The position numbers were made by a program, and so were the translations under genes. A stretch of DNA of 64,000 bases from an uncultured Clostridia bacterium (lineage in GTDB: Bacteria > Bacillota > Clostridia > TANB77 > CAG-508), in assembly GCA_934129745.1 (NCBI GenBank), contig CAKOWZ010000008.1, positions 12,840-76,839 of the forward strand, read 5' to 3'. Below the pieces are notes generated by a model. The model did not search any database. It was not told the DNA's origin and saw only the letters and a list, made by a program, of their open reading frames with translations. This document shows, one piece after another, positions 27,056-35,841 of the stretch. The number at the start of each line of letters is the position of its first letter. Within the stretch, counting starts at the first letter, position 1.

Positions 27056-27946
27056 ATGTTAGAACAATGTATGTTATGTCCACATAATTGTAAAGTTAAT
27101 AGATTAAATGGAGAAGTAGGAAGATGTAAATGTAGTAATAAAATAAAAATTGCATTAGTATCATTACATAAATTTGAAGAACCATGTATAAGTGGGGAGA
27201 ATGGTTCTGGAACTATATTTTTTTCCAATTGTAATTTAAACTGTATGTTTTGTCAAAATTATGAGATAAGTCATAAAGGAAAAGGATATGAAATAACAAT
27301 TGAAGAACTTGCTAAAATTTTTATAGAACAACAAAAAAATGGTGCACATAACATAAATTTGGTAACACCTACAATGTATGTTGTGCAAATAATTGAAGCA
27401 CTGAAAATTGCAAAAAAAGAGGGACTTAATATTCCAGTTATTTACAATACCAGCAGTTATGAAAATGTTGAAACAATAAAAATGCTTAAAGGATATATTG
27501 ATGTGTATTTACCTGATTTAAAATATTATTCAAATGATTTATGCAAAAAATATTCTAAAGTAAATAATTATTTTGAAAATGCAACAAAAGCAATACAAGA
27601 GATGTACACACAAGTAGGCAAACCTATATTTAATGAAAAGGAAATGATTATTAAAGGAGTAATAATAAGACATCTCATTTTACCAAATTATATTCAAAAC
27701 ACAAAAAATATTTTAAAATGGATAAAAGAAAATATGCCAGAAGATGTTTATATTAGTATAATGACACAATATTTTCCGGCTTATAAAGCTATTGAAGATG
27801 ATAAAATTAATAGAAAAATAAACAGAAAAGAATATAAATGCATAGAAAATTATTTATATTTATTAGATTTGAAAAATGGTTATATGCAGGATTTTATTGA
27901 AAATGATAATGAAGAAAAATATGTTCCTAATTTTAAAAAAGAATAA
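27056..27946 (+). CDS. Radical SAM protein, PflX/COG1313-like
   Basis: A 296-residue protein. An N-terminal CxxCPHNCKVNR and GRCKCSN cysteine set is followed by the radical SAM cluster in NCNLNCMFCQN (CX3CX2C) and NLVTPTMYVVQIIEAL, then LPDLKYYSNDLCKKYSKV and IIRHLILPNY. This is the pattern of COG1313, annotated as pyruvate formate-lyase activating-enzyme homologues (PflX). The target is unknown. The gene follows the ComEC-like hydrolase by 50 bases; AAAAGGA precedes ATG 27056. Confidence 0.88.
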   Translation: MLEQCMLCPHNCKVNRLNGEVGRCKCSNKIKIALVSLHKFEEPCISGENGSGTIFFSNCNLNCMFCQNYEISHKGKGYEITIEELAKIFIEQQKNGAHNINLVTPTMYVVQIIEALKIAKKEGLNIPVIYNTSSYENVETIKMLKGYIDVYLPDLKYYSNDLCKKYSKVNNYFENATKAIQEMYTQVGKPIFNEKEMIIKGVIIRHLILPNYIQNTKNILKWIKENMPEDVYISIMTQYFPAYKAIEDDKINRKINRKEYKCIENYLYLLDLKNGYMQDFIENDNEEKYVPNFKKE

Positions 27947-27956
27947 CATATAAAGA

Positions 27957-27993
27957 GAAAAAACTTCCTGCTGAATCTGCAGGAAGTTTTAAA
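27957..27993. terminator. Bidirectional terminator between convergent genes
   Basis: AAACTTCCTGC (27961-27971) pairs with GCAGGAAGTTT (27979-27989), with A-rich and T-rich flanks. Confidence 0.88.
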
Positions 27994-28016
27994 CACATTA
28001 AACCAATTCAAATCAA

Positions 28017-28511
28017 TCAAATTAATCCAATCAAATTATTCCAATTAATTTCAATGGTATTGCCAAAATCTGAAACCAAAATTGAATTTTGACTTTCAAG
28101 AACTGTTACAAAACCTTTTTTATTATATCCATGTTGAGATTTAAATAATAAAACATTATGTTCGCCGTTTGAAAATACTTTTACTGGAATAAGTACTCCT
28201 TTTTCAGTCATCTTAATAATAGTATTATATGATGAACCATGAACTGTAATTTTGATTTTTACAACACCAAAATTATCACTTTCGTAACTCAGTTCTGTTT
28301 CAGAATCTGGAAACCAAAAAGATTTAGGTGAAAGTGTATGATCATGTTTTAAATAATACATAAGTTTTCCAAATGCTATTAAAATCTTTTCTAGTTTTGT
28401 AGTAGTTTGATGAGGAATAGTAACTTCAAATATCTTTATAGTATTTAAAGTTGATGTTCCTGTGTTGTCAAAGTTTGCAGAGGTAAGTGTGTTTTCATTT
28501 TTTAAGTACAT
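28017..28511 (-). CDS. Conserved-looking hypothetical protein
   Basis: A 164-residue protein that I do not recognise. It is predicted rich in beta strands (IKIFEVTIPHQTTTKLEKIL, VVKIKITVHGSSYNTIIKM, VLIPVKVFSNGEHNVLLF). There is no signal peptide, membrane helix or cysteine motif. The start is well supported by AAGGAG 7 bases before ATG 28511, and base composition matches the host. It stands alone between a terminator and a promoter for a structured RNA. Perhaps an EcoRI-like or restriction-related fold, but nothing in the sequence supports that firmly. Confidence 0.65.
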   Translation of the reverse strand: MYLKNENTLTSANFDNTGTSTLNTIKIFEVTIPHQTTTKLEKILIAFGKLMYYLKHDHTLSPKSFWFPDSETELSYESDNFGVVKIKITVHGSSYNTIIKMTEKGVLIPVKVFSNGEHNVLLFKSQHGYNKKGFVTVLESQNSILVSDFGNTIEINWNNLIGLI

Positions 28512-28703
28512 AATTATATCTCCTTAAAGCAATTATTTTATAACATGATATTATAAAATAATAGATATTGTAATAAGACATTAGCGTCAATAAACCTATT
28601 ATATAATTTTTGTCGAAATTTGTCAAAAACTTATGAAGATATTGAGAAAAATTATGAAATATTGAAAAAAATTACAAAGATGGCAAAAAAAATTGACATA
28701 ACA

Positions 28704-28732
28704 TTGACAAGAAAATAAAATTATGCTACAAT
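28704..28732 (+). promoter_or_regulatory. Promoter of the structured RNA
   Basis: TTGACA (28704-28709), 17-base spacer, TACAAT (28727-28732). Confidence 0.82.
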
Positions 28733-28738
28733 AAACAA

Positions 28739-28955
28739 GTCGAGCAAAAGCTCTTTATTATAAATTAACCTGAACAATCACCGGATAAGGTGTTAAGATA
28801 AAGTTATAGGCAAAGCAGTTTTATACACAGATTTTTAAAATTAAGTCTGACTGCAAAAAATCAAAAGAAGTTTTTAATAAAATAACGGACAAGTTATATA
28901 ATTAAAACAAACAAAATTACCAAAAAGAAGTGAACGGACAAGTTCACTTCTTTTT
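28739..28955 (+). ncRNA. Unassigned structured RNA with GGAYAA hairpin loops
   Basis: A consensus promoter, about 217 bases without a convincing frame, and a strong terminator. Three hairpins show closely related hexaloops closed by a C-G pair: CACC-GGATAA-GGTG (28779-28792), ATAAC-GGACAA-GTTAT (28882-28897) and GTGAAC-GGACAA-GTTCAC (28930-28947, part of the terminator). A 5' hairpin GAGC-AAAA-GCTC (28742-28753) and a central GCAGT/ACTGC helix are also visible. Repeated GGA loops recall protein-sequestering RNAs such as CsrB/RsmZ, but the loop context differs from their ANGGAN motif. 6S RNA is another possibility that I could not confirm. Confidence 0.6.
28925..28955 (+). terminator. Terminator of the structured RNA
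   Basis: AAGAAGTGAAC (28925-28935), loop GGACAA, GTTCACTTCTT (28942-28952), then T residues. Confidence 0.9.
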
Positions 28956-29052
28956 ACTACTTTTGGACGTGAATATTATGAAAATATTAATATTAAAATA
29001 GATAAAAAATAGAAAAATGAGCAAAATTCTATAAAAATTCTTTAATTACAAT

Positions 29053-29220
29053 TTAGTTACAATCAGAATTATTATTTAAACTTAAAACAGAAAGAGTACC
29101 TAAAGTATCTCCTAATTGAAGAAAAAACGCAGATAAAATTGCAAGTTCTTCAGGGGACTTATCTTTAGCAATACTACATGCTAAAATAGAAATGAAAGCC
29201 ACAAATTCACAGTTCTGCAT
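29053..29220 (-). CDS. Small DUF6774-like protein
   Basis: A 55-residue protein: MQNCEFVAFISILACSIAKD, then KSPEELAILSAFFLQLGDTL and a short polar tail. The CEFVA start and AFFxQLGDTL block match small DUF6774 proteins that are widespread in Firmicutes and have no known function. AGGAGG lies 8 bases before ATG 29220, which fixes the start. It is too short for most gene callers with a length cutoff. Confidence 0.72.
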   Translation of the reverse strand: MQNCEFVAFISILACSIAKDKSPEELAILSAFFLQLGDTLGTLSVLSLNNNSDCN

Positions 29221-29453
29221 AACATGCTCCTCCTTATAACATTTTATGTAATAATTAAATTTTTATGAATAGTAGAAAGCCAATATTTTTATTAATAAGA
29301 TAAATAAGTTCGCAAATTATTATAAAATAAAGCTGTTCTTTTTATCAATAATATAAAAGGAAAAATTGTTTATATTATTTATAAATCTTTTATTATTATG
29401 AATATTTAAAATCATATAAGCAAAAAATATAAATAAAAAAGTAGGTGAAATTT

Positions 29454-30140
29454 ATGGAAATATTAAAAATTATTGGATTATCATTAGGTTCAATAACTGT
29501 ATTATTTATATTAACCAAAATTGCTGGTCAAAGAGAAATGTCAGGTTTAAGTATTTTTGATTATACAATTGCAATAACTATTGGTTCAATTGCAGCAGAA
29601 ATGGCTACATCATTGGAAAACAATTTTATGCAACCATTAGTTGCAATGGTTATTTATGCTATTGTTACTATTGTTATATCCTTTATTAATATGAAATTTG
29701 TAAAAGTAAGACCATTTTTTTCTGGTAAAACACTAATCTTATTTGATAATGGAACTTTATTTAAAGAAAATTTTAAAAAAGCAAAAATTGATTTAAATGA
29801 ATTTTTATCACAATGTAGAACAAATGGATATTTTAACTTAAGTGATATAAAAACAGCATTATTAGAAGAAAATGGGAAAATTAGTTTTTTACCATATAGT
29901 GATAAAAGACCTGCAAATGCAAGTGATTTTAATATTAAACCAAATGAAGAAGGGGTAGCTACAAATTTGATATTAGATGGAAAAATTATGGAAAAAAATC
30001 TAAATGAACTCAAATTGGACAAATTGTGGTTAAATGATATTTTACAAAAACAAGGAATAACCAAAATTGATAATATTTTTTTGGCAACATATGATGTAAA
30101 TGGAAATTTATCTGTTTATCTTACAAATAATGTTAAATAA
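29454..30140 (+). CDS. DUF421 (YetF-like) membrane protein
   Basis: Start ATG 29454 with AGGTG upstream. The 228-residue protein has three N-terminal membrane helices (FILTKIAGQREMSGLSIFDY lies in the conserved region between them) and a soluble DUF421 domain ending in IFLATYDVNGNLSVYL. This is the YetF/YdfR/YrbG family, linked in Bacillus to spore germination or stress. The gene is complete and stands alone. A GTG at 29445 is an alternative start with worse spacing. Confidence 0.88.
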   Translation: MEILKIIGLSLGSITVLFILTKIAGQREMSGLSIFDYTIAITIGSIAAEMATSLENNFMQPLVAMVIYAIVTIVISFINMKFVKVRPFFSGKTLILFDNGTLFKENFKKAKIDLNEFLSQCRTNGYFNLSDIKTALLEENGKISFLPYSDKRPANASDFNIKPNEEGVATNLILDGKIMEKNLNELKLDKLWLNDILQKQGITKIDNIFLATYDVNGNLSVYLTNNVK

Positions 30141-30156
30141 AAATATTGTAAGAACA

Positions 30157-30245
30157 TATTGAAATAAAAAATATTAAAATAAAAGTTATTGAAATAAAGA
30201 TATTAAAATAAAAGATATTGAAATAAAATATTAAAATAAAAAAAT
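30157..30245 (+). repeat. Degenerate AT-rich tandem repeats
   Basis: Alternating units close to ATATTGAAATAAA and ATATTAAAATAAA, roughly 28-30 bases for a pair, lie downstream of the DUF421 gene. Composition alone makes them hard to interpret. Confidence 0.55.
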
Positions 30246-30300
30246 TAATTATAATAAAAGTAAAAAAATTTAAAATAATAAATTAATAAAACAAATAATA

Positions 30301-30329
30301 TTGCAACAAGTAACATAATGTGGTAAAAT
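30301..30329 (+). promoter_or_regulatory. Promoter of cassette A
   Basis: TTGCAA (30301-30306), 17-base spacer containing TAACATAAT, TAAAAT (30324-30329). The spacer resembles that of cassette B. Confidence 0.65.
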
Positions 30330-30416
30330 AAGCATATTAGGGAAAAAGTTTCTCTACAACACACTCTATAGAGTGGCTACAATAAAATATGCATATATAT
30401 GCAGGAGGTTTACTTT

Positions 30417-30839
30417 ATGAAAGAGCTTACAAAAGTAGTACAACAAGTGAGAGAATCTGTATGGAAAGAAGGCGCAGCATCAAAGCTTGCAGATGTGTTT
30501 GAGGCAAAAGCTATGAAGGAATTAACCAAATGGTTAAATGAAGACCATAACAGAGCTTTCAAATACTGCTATTTTATAATCGAAATACAATCTCTGTCAT
30601 TTAAAGACTACGATGTTATCCTTGAAAAAAATCCTGTAAATGGATTTACAACTTGGAGGGACATAGAAGATGAAGGATTTAAAGATATTACCTATGATGG
30701 TGTATTTGATGAATCTTTTGATGATTCAGAATTATATCTGGAAATCTATAAACCATTTCTTGATGAACTGGCGAAAAGAGGATATGATGTCAGATATAAC
30801 AAAGTAACTGGTACGATCTGTCCTTCTTTTGATGCCTAA
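30417..30839 (+). CDS. Cassette A: orphan hypothetical protein
   Basis: Start ATG 30417 preceded by AGGAGG. The 140-residue protein has a helical N terminus (LTKVVQQVRESVWKEGAASK) and a mixed C-terminal half ending YDVRYNKVTGTICPSFDA. I do not recognise the family. Base composition is clearly less AT-rich than the flanking host genes, and codons such as CTG, CTT and ATC are used more. The gene has its own promoter, a leader with small inverted repeats (ACTCTATAGAGT) and a terminator, so it looks like an acquired stand-alone cassette. Confidence 0.7.
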   Translation: MKELTKVVQQVRESVWKEGAASKLADVFEAKAMKELTKWLNEDHNRAFKYCYFIIEIQSLSFKDYDVILEKNPVNGFTTWRDIEDEGFKDITYDGVFDESFDDSELYLEIYKPFLDELAKRGYDVRYNKVTGTICPSFDA

Positions 30840-30862
30840 TACCTGCCATATATATGGCTTTT

Positions 30863-30896
30863 AAGGAGCACCTATCATTTCAAGTGCTCCTTTTTT
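30863..30896 (+). terminator. Terminator of cassette A
   Basis: GGAGCAC (30865-30871) pairs with GTGCTCC (30884-30890), followed by six T. Confidence 0.88.
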
Positions 30897-31009
30897 CAAT
30901 ATAAATTATAAAATATAGCTAAAAATATTTAATAAAATAACAGAAGATGTTTATGACTTTGATACAATACATAAAATAAATCAATCAAGATATAAGGAGG
31001 AATATAAAA

Positions 31010-31228
31010 ATGCAAAACAAATCAATTGAAGAAATTTACTTAGATATTTATAATGACAAAGGAATTAGAGAGATATATAACAAAATAAATTATCTTGAAG
31101 AAAATAAATACAATGGTTATGCACATCATGATTTTACACATGTATGTAATGTAAAAAATATGGCAGAAAAATTGAAACTACATTATATTGTTTATTTGAA
31201 TGATGATATTTGGAATGAAATATTTTAG
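31010..31228 (+). pseudogene. Truncated HD-domain-like hydrolase
   Basis: AGGAGG before ATG 31010 and a 72-residue frame. KYNGYAHHDFTHVCNVKNMAEK resembles the N-terminal helix and first histidine of HD-type hydrolases (HDxxHVxNV), but the frame ends before the central HD pair. A short unrelated tail (LHYIVYLNDDIWNEIF) follows. It is most likely the start of a gene lost by deletion. Confidence 0.55.
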
Positions 31229-31608
31229 AGTGAATTAACAAATTTAGACAAGAATTAAAAATTTTTATAATAATATGACATATTTATTATAATGAGAGTT
31301 ACGAAAAGAATAAGAGTATCGAAAAGTTTGTGTAAATTTTAAACTTCTTATGATATAAAACATAAATATAAAAAAATTTATTTATGTTTTTAACCAAAAT
31401 TAATATAAATGACAAGTTTTTCTATATACTCATTATATTTCAAAAAATAAAATGTAGAATGTCGGAAAAATTGTACAAATTTTCCGACATTCAAACTAAG
31501 TCTAGAAAAGTTCCCTACACTTGATTTAGTAAAATTAATTGTTATTTATACTTATACTTATATAATTTTTTATAGTTATTTCAAATTATTTTTTATCTTA
31601 ATAATTTC
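31229..31608. other. Gene-free stretch with a 13-bp inverted repeat
   Basis: GAATGTCGGAAAA (31457-31469) is repeated inverted at 31480-31492 around TTGTAC. There is no T run, and both neighbours are gene fragments. It could be a transcription barrier between convergent genes or a leftover element end. Nothing else is evident here. Confidence 0.5.
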
Positions 31609-31983
31609 TTATTTGCTTGTGTTTGTTACTTCTGAAATAAATTCAATATCAGTATTTTTAGCTAACATATTTTTTATTATTTCTAGATTTTTTTGAGATA
31701 TACCTTTAGCAAGACCTTCAGCAATACCAGCCTTTCTCTCATAGTCTAAAGCATCACGCTCATTTCTCTCAGCATCAGCAATTCTTTCAGCAATTTCTCT
31801 TGCTTCCTCACTATCATTTAATAAATCTAATTTTGATAGTGCATCATGAATAAGTTTATTATCTATATTCTTAACCTCCTCCAAATCATCATTAATAATA
31901 AAAGTTAGCCATTGTTCAAGAGCAGTTGAAATATGTTTACACTTTTTCTTAAATTTAGGTAATTGAATATAATGCATTTCCAA
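31609..31983 (-). pseudogene. Rpn/PD-(D/E)XK transposase-nuclease, C-terminal fragment
   Basis: The frame gives 124 residues that match the C-terminal end of Rpn-family recombination-promoting nucleases: MHYIQLPKF, LEQWLTFI, the AEREKA-like DAERNERDALDYERKAGIAE block and GLAKG. The nuclease core is missing upstream, so it is 5' truncated. Just after the stop, the frame continues as EIIKIKNNLK, suggesting a premature stop as well. Confidence 0.7.
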
Positions 31984-32332
31984 CTTAAGTTGGCTTATAT
32001 TTATTATTTTTCATTGATTTTTCTATAATTATCACCTCTATTCTAGCAAAATAAATGGAATTTAGCAAGACAAAACTTAGGAAATTTAATTTGAAATTTT
32101 GAAATGAAAATTTGAACATTTAATTAAAAATGAAATTAAAAATTATGATTTAATAAAAATCAAGTTGATACAAACATTTATTATATATAATTTTTTTGAA
32201 ATAAGTATAATTGATAAATAAGTCAATTAACTATAATACATTAAAACATAAAAATACAAAAAAATCAATCAAAATCGTATGCCAATTTTGACAAACCTAC
32301 ATAAAGATTACAATGTAGTAAAAAAACAAGTA
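31984..32332. other. AT-rich stretch, nothing recognised
   Basis: About 350 bases with no convincing frame, hairpin or repeat. It separates the Rpn remnant from the cassette B promoter. Confidence 0.5.
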
Positions 32333-32361
32333 TTGCTAAAATTAACATAATATAGTATAAT
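32333..32361 (+). promoter_or_regulatory. Promoter of cassette B
   Basis: TTGCTA (32333-32338), 17-base spacer with TAACATAAT, TATAAT (32356-32361). The leader that follows has hairpins GCAGG-AAAGC-CCTGC and ACTCT-TTAAAC-AGAGT. Confidence 0.75.
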
Positions 32362-32435
32362 ATATGTATTAAGCAGGAAAGCCCTGCCACATACTCTTTA
32401 AACAGAGTAAACACATTAAAAACCGGAGGTATACT

Positions 32436-32921
32436 ATGAATAATTTCAATGAAATCATTCAAAACATTCAAGCAGAACTTTCAGAGCTGAAAAAAAGCAA
32501 TGAAGAGTTAAAAAGGCTCAACAAAGCCCTAATGAAAGAAAATGCTTCATTACGGGAGCAATTGAAGTTGCCTAACAGCAGTCAGCAACTTTCTATTGAA
32601 GAAGCATTTAAGCTCTTCTACATAAAAGAAGACACGCAAAGGTTAAAAACCAGAGCGTATAATGCACTGATTCGTTATGGCACCAGCCATGACTATGAGT
32701 ACATAAGTGACTTCAACGGTAAGAGTATCTACGACATCTTTAAAATAAGAAATTTGGGTGTTGCTGGATGTGCTGTTATCGTAATAGTAGCAGAGCACTT
32801 CGGAGAAATGATCAAGTTCCCAAATTGTGATGATTTGCTAAGCACAATAATAAAACGAAAGGAGATATTAAAAGTGAAAGAAAAAATCACTGAATATCGA
32901 GAAAAAATCGTATTCAAGTGA
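32436..32921 (+). CDS. Cassette B: coiled-coil protein with HhH-like C-terminal domain
   Basis: GGAGG lies 9 bases before ATG 32436. Of its 161 residues, 5-45 form a coiled coil (LSELKKSNEELKRLNKALMK), and 95-125 (IYDIFKIRNLGVAGCAVIVI) resemble the helix-hairpin-helix of the RNA polymerase alpha C-terminal domain. The gene is GC-richer than the host and uses codons rare in the neighbours. It has the only in-frame CGG sense codon I found in an intact gene (Arg40, 32553-32555); a +1 shift there would stop it after three codons. It is an orphan with its own promoter and leader. Confidence 0.72.
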   Translation: MNNFNEIIQNIQAELSELKKSNEELKRLNKALMKENASLREQLKLPNSSQQLSIEEAFKLFYIKEDTQRLKTRAYNALIRYGTSHDYEYISDFNGKSIYDIFKIRNLGVAGCAVIVIVAEHFGEMIKFPNCDDLLSTIIKRKEILKVKEKITEYREKIVFK

Positions 32922-32970
32922 GAGCAGTTGGGGACGCGTCCCAATTGCACACATTGTGCAATCTGGGACA
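32919..32970. repeat. GGGACGCGTCCC palindromic element, copy 6 (double form)
   Basis: GCAGTTGGGGACGCGTCCCA followed by ATTGCACACATTGTGCAATC and TGGGACA. It starts at the stop codon of cassette B and is almost identical in layout to copy 1. Confidence 0.9.
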
Positions 32971-32998
32971 TAGTTCAGCTGATATGTGATCTAGTATT

Positions 32999-33038
32999 TT
33001 AATAAGTGAACAGAATATTTTCTGCTCACTTATTTTAT
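32999..33038 (+). terminator. Terminator downstream of cassette B
   Basis: AATAAGTGA-CAGAA pairs with TTCTG-TCACTTATT across a short loop, followed by T-rich sequence. Confidence 0.75.
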
Positions 33039-33252
33039 TAATTTAAAAAAATTTTAAACCTATATACTTAAAAAATGAAAATTTTTTAAGAAACAGTACA
33101 AAACTAAAATACACCATATAAAGTGAAAGCTATTCTTATATTTCACTTTACACTCAACACATTATACTATAGACAATTATTACAAATATTGCTAAACAAA
33201 TTTTTATATGTTAATATTAATAAAAAATAGAAAGGTATGTGATAATAATAAA

Positions 33253-34056
33253 ATGGCAAGCATAAAAATGTTAGGAACAGGACACGGATTTGTATTTGAT
33301 ATATACAATACATGTTTTTTGTTAAAAAATAATAATGAAAATCTATTAGTAGATACTGGAGGAGGAGCAGAAATAGTAAGAAGATTAAAACAAAGCAATA
33401 TAGACCTAAAAGATATTCACAACATATTCATTTCACACTGCCATACAGACCACATTTTAGGATTAATGTGGATGTTAAAAAGAATGAGTAAGCTATTTGG
33501 AAAAGATACATATAAAGGAAAATTAAATATATATTGCAATAGTGAAGTAGCTGAAGCAATACCTGCAATATATTCTCACTTATTTCCAACATCAAGAGTT
33601 GAGGCTATTACTGAAGGAATTGATATACATATATTATCTGATGGAGATAAATTTAAAACAGCAGGTTTAGAATTTACTGCAATAGATACAAAAGCAAAAA
33701 AGAATTCTTTATTGGGATTTGATGTAAAATTAAATAATAAAAGATTATGCTTTTTAGGAGATGAAGAATGTAATCCAGAAATATACCCTAAAATTGAAAA
33801 TGCAGATTATGTAATGCATGAAGCGTTTTGCTTAGATAGTGAAGAAAAAATATTCAAACCTTATCAACACAAACATTCAACAGTTAAATCAGTATGTGAA
33901 AAAATGAACAAACTTAATATAAAGAATTTGATTTTATATCACACAGAAGAAACACATATGGATAATAGAAAAGAATTATATATAAATGAAGGAAAAAAAT
34001 ATTTTTCAAACAATATTATTGTTCCAGATGAAATGGAAGAAATTGAAATACGATAA
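33253..34056 (+). CDS. Metallo-beta-lactamase-fold hydrolase, RNase Z-like
   Basis: The likely start is ATG 33253 (SIKMLGTGHGF follows); an AAAGG site lies about 17 bases upstream, so the start is not certain. The 267-residue protein has LLVDTGGGAEIVRRL, FISHCHTDHILG with the HxHxDH metal site, FLGDEECNP and a C-terminal YHTEE histidine. The pattern fits the RNase Z/arylsulfatase-like branch without the tRNA exosite arm. Substrate unknown. It is an isolated gene. Confidence 0.82.
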   Translation: MASIKMLGTGHGFVFDIYNTCFLLKNNNENLLVDTGGGAEIVRRLKQSNIDLKDIHNIFISHCHTDHILGLMWMLKRMSKLFGKDTYKGKLNIYCNSEVAEAIPAIYSHLFPTSRVEAITEGIDIHILSDGDKFKTAGLEFTAIDTKAKKNSLLGFDVKLNNKRLCFLGDEECNPEIYPKIENADYVMHEAFCLDSEEKIFKPYQHKHSTVKSVCEKMNKLNIKNLILYHTEETHMDNRKELYINEGKKYFSNNIIVPDEMEEIEIR

Positions 34057-34224
34057 ATAAATTAGAGATGAAAAAAGTTAGTGATATATATTTAGTGAAT
34101 TAGATGAATTCATATTTTTGTGTCATTTTATATGGCTTTTTTTTCGATGTTATGATAAGATATAGGTAGATATTTATAAGTGCTTAAAATACTAGAGTAC
34201 CATGGATAACAGGATGGTGAAATT

Positions 34225-35796
34225 ATGAAAGACTTTGAAAATATGACAAACGAAGAAATGGAAAGAGAAGAAATTATAGAAAGCTTGAAAGAGCAATATA
34301 CTGATCAAGTTACATTAAAAATACTTATAAATTATGTAGAGGAATTTCAGCAATGTTTTGGAAAATATATACCAACTGAAGAAGTTATAAAAAGAATAAA
34401 ACAAAGAGTGAAATTTAATATTGAGATAACTGATGAATATATAGATGGTAATTTAGATGGACAATACGATATAAGTGATTCAACGGTTAGATTGCATAAA
34501 AATGTACTTGAGAATGAAGATTATTGTGCATATTTAACATTTCATGAACTAACACATGCTATTACTGTAAAAGATTTACAAGACGGAAGAAAAATAATGG
34601 GATTTTCATTTATAAAAAATCAACTAGGACTTGGATTGAACGAAGCAATGACAGAATGGCTGACACAAATTAGAAACAAGAAGTTTGGAAAAGAAGGAAA
34701 GTCTGGCTACGAAACAATTGTAGAGCAAATAATTCATTTGGCTCAAATTATAGGAGAAGATAACTTAATTAATTGTTTTTTATATGAACCTGAGAAATTA
34801 GAAGAATTATTAAAAAACAATAATATGGATTATAATGAATTAGAAGAAGCATTTTATAAATTTGTAGGAAAAGATGCAGAAGTATATAATTTAGAAAATA
34901 ATATGAAACTAAACAATATTCAAAATTATAACCTATATAAACAAGTTGAAATAATATTTGATAATTATAGTGATGGCATTGGTAATATTGATTCAATAGA
35001 ACTCTTTAAAAGAAAATATCAAATATTAAGCAGTTATAGAAATCAAGATGTTAATATAAATAAAATTATGGAGTTTCATTATTATACAAGTATGTTTAGT
35101 GATATAACAAAATTAATACAAAAAGGAATACTAGAACAAGAAATATATGATGTATTAAGAGAATTAAATGTACCACCTAATAATTATAAACTTTGTAATG
35201 AATTTAAAAAAATGTTATCAGGTAATAAAAAACAGTCAGCAATATTATTAAATGATTTTTTCAGGAAATATCCAAATGAATATTATGATTTCGCATTGCA
35301 AAATTATAGTTTTCTTTATGATAAATTTTCTGAAACACTACTGTATCCGCAAGGAGAAAATCTATATGATGTAGCCAAATATGCGATGATAGGAAGATTC
35401 TTATCTGGACATCCAGATTATGAATATGATGAAATATCTACACGAAAACTAATTGGTTCAAACAACAGTGCAGTCTATTGTTTTAAAACATTAGATAATA
35501 GTCAATATGTATATACTATACCTAATGGTCTTGTTGAAAAAATAGGTAAAGACAAATTCAAAGTTACAATGCAAGATACTGAAGTAACTTTAAGCTTAGG
35601 GGATAGTATATCTTATGAAGCAAAAGGTAAAAATGTAATTCATTTTTCTTTAGGATATTCAGAAAGTAGTCAATTAGAGGATATAGAATATTATATAGAT
35701 ATGGAAAATGTTGACGAATCAGAAAAAGAAAAATATAAGCAGAAAGCTAAAGAAATCAGGAAAAAAAATAAAGAAAAAAAACAAACAGAATTGTAA
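34225..35796 (+). CDS. Putative gluzincin-type metallopeptidase
   Basis: A 523-residue soluble protein. TFHELTHAI (near residue 114) contains the HExxH zinc motif, and NEAMTEWL about 30 residues later supplies a likely third glutamate ligand. This is the geometry of gluzincin peptidases. The remainder is helical, with a beta-rich C-terminal part (SAVYCFKTLDNSQYVYTIPN and following strands) and a Lys/Glu tail. I see no signal peptide, so it may act inside the cell. The family is not one I can name. GGATGGTGA precedes ATG 34225. Confidence 0.65.
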   Translation: MKDFENMTNEEMEREEIIESLKEQYTDQVTLKILINYVEEFQQCFGKYIPTEEVIKRIKQRVKFNIEITDEYIDGNLDGQYDISDSTVRLHKNVLENEDYCAYLTFHELTHAITVKDLQDGRKIMGFSFIKNQLGLGLNEAMTEWLTQIRNKKFGKEGKSGYETIVEQIIHLAQIIGEDNLINCFLYEPEKLEELLKNNNMDYNELEEAFYKFVGKDAEVYNLENNMKLNNIQNYNLYKQVEIIFDNYSDGIGNIDSIELFKRKYQILSSYRNQDVNINKIMEFHYYTSMFSDITKLIQKGILEQEIYDVLRELNVPPNNYKLCNEFKKMLSGNKKQSAILLNDFFRKYPNEYYDFALQNYSFLYDKFSETLLYPQGENLYDVAKYAMIGRFLSGHPDYEYDEISTRKLIGSNNSAVYCFKTLDNSQYVYTIPNGLVEKIGKDKFKVTMQDTEVTLSLGDSISYEAKGKNVIHFSLGYSESSQLEDIEYYIDMENVDESEKEKYKQKAKEIRKKNKEKKQTEL

Positions 35797-35841
35797 TTGA
35801 CAATAATTATAACTATTAATAATAAAAAATGGAGGTTTAGT

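Noticed and set aside
28739..28955. Assignment of the RNA to 6S or CsrB
   Set aside because: There is no clear central bubble of 6S RNA, and the GGA loops do not match the ANGGAN context of CsrA sites. I left it unassigned.
32436..32921. Cassette B as a fifth CGG frameshift gene
   Set aside because: Its zero frame stays open after CGG, while a +1 shift there gives a stop after three codons, so CGG is read as arginine in the gene's design.
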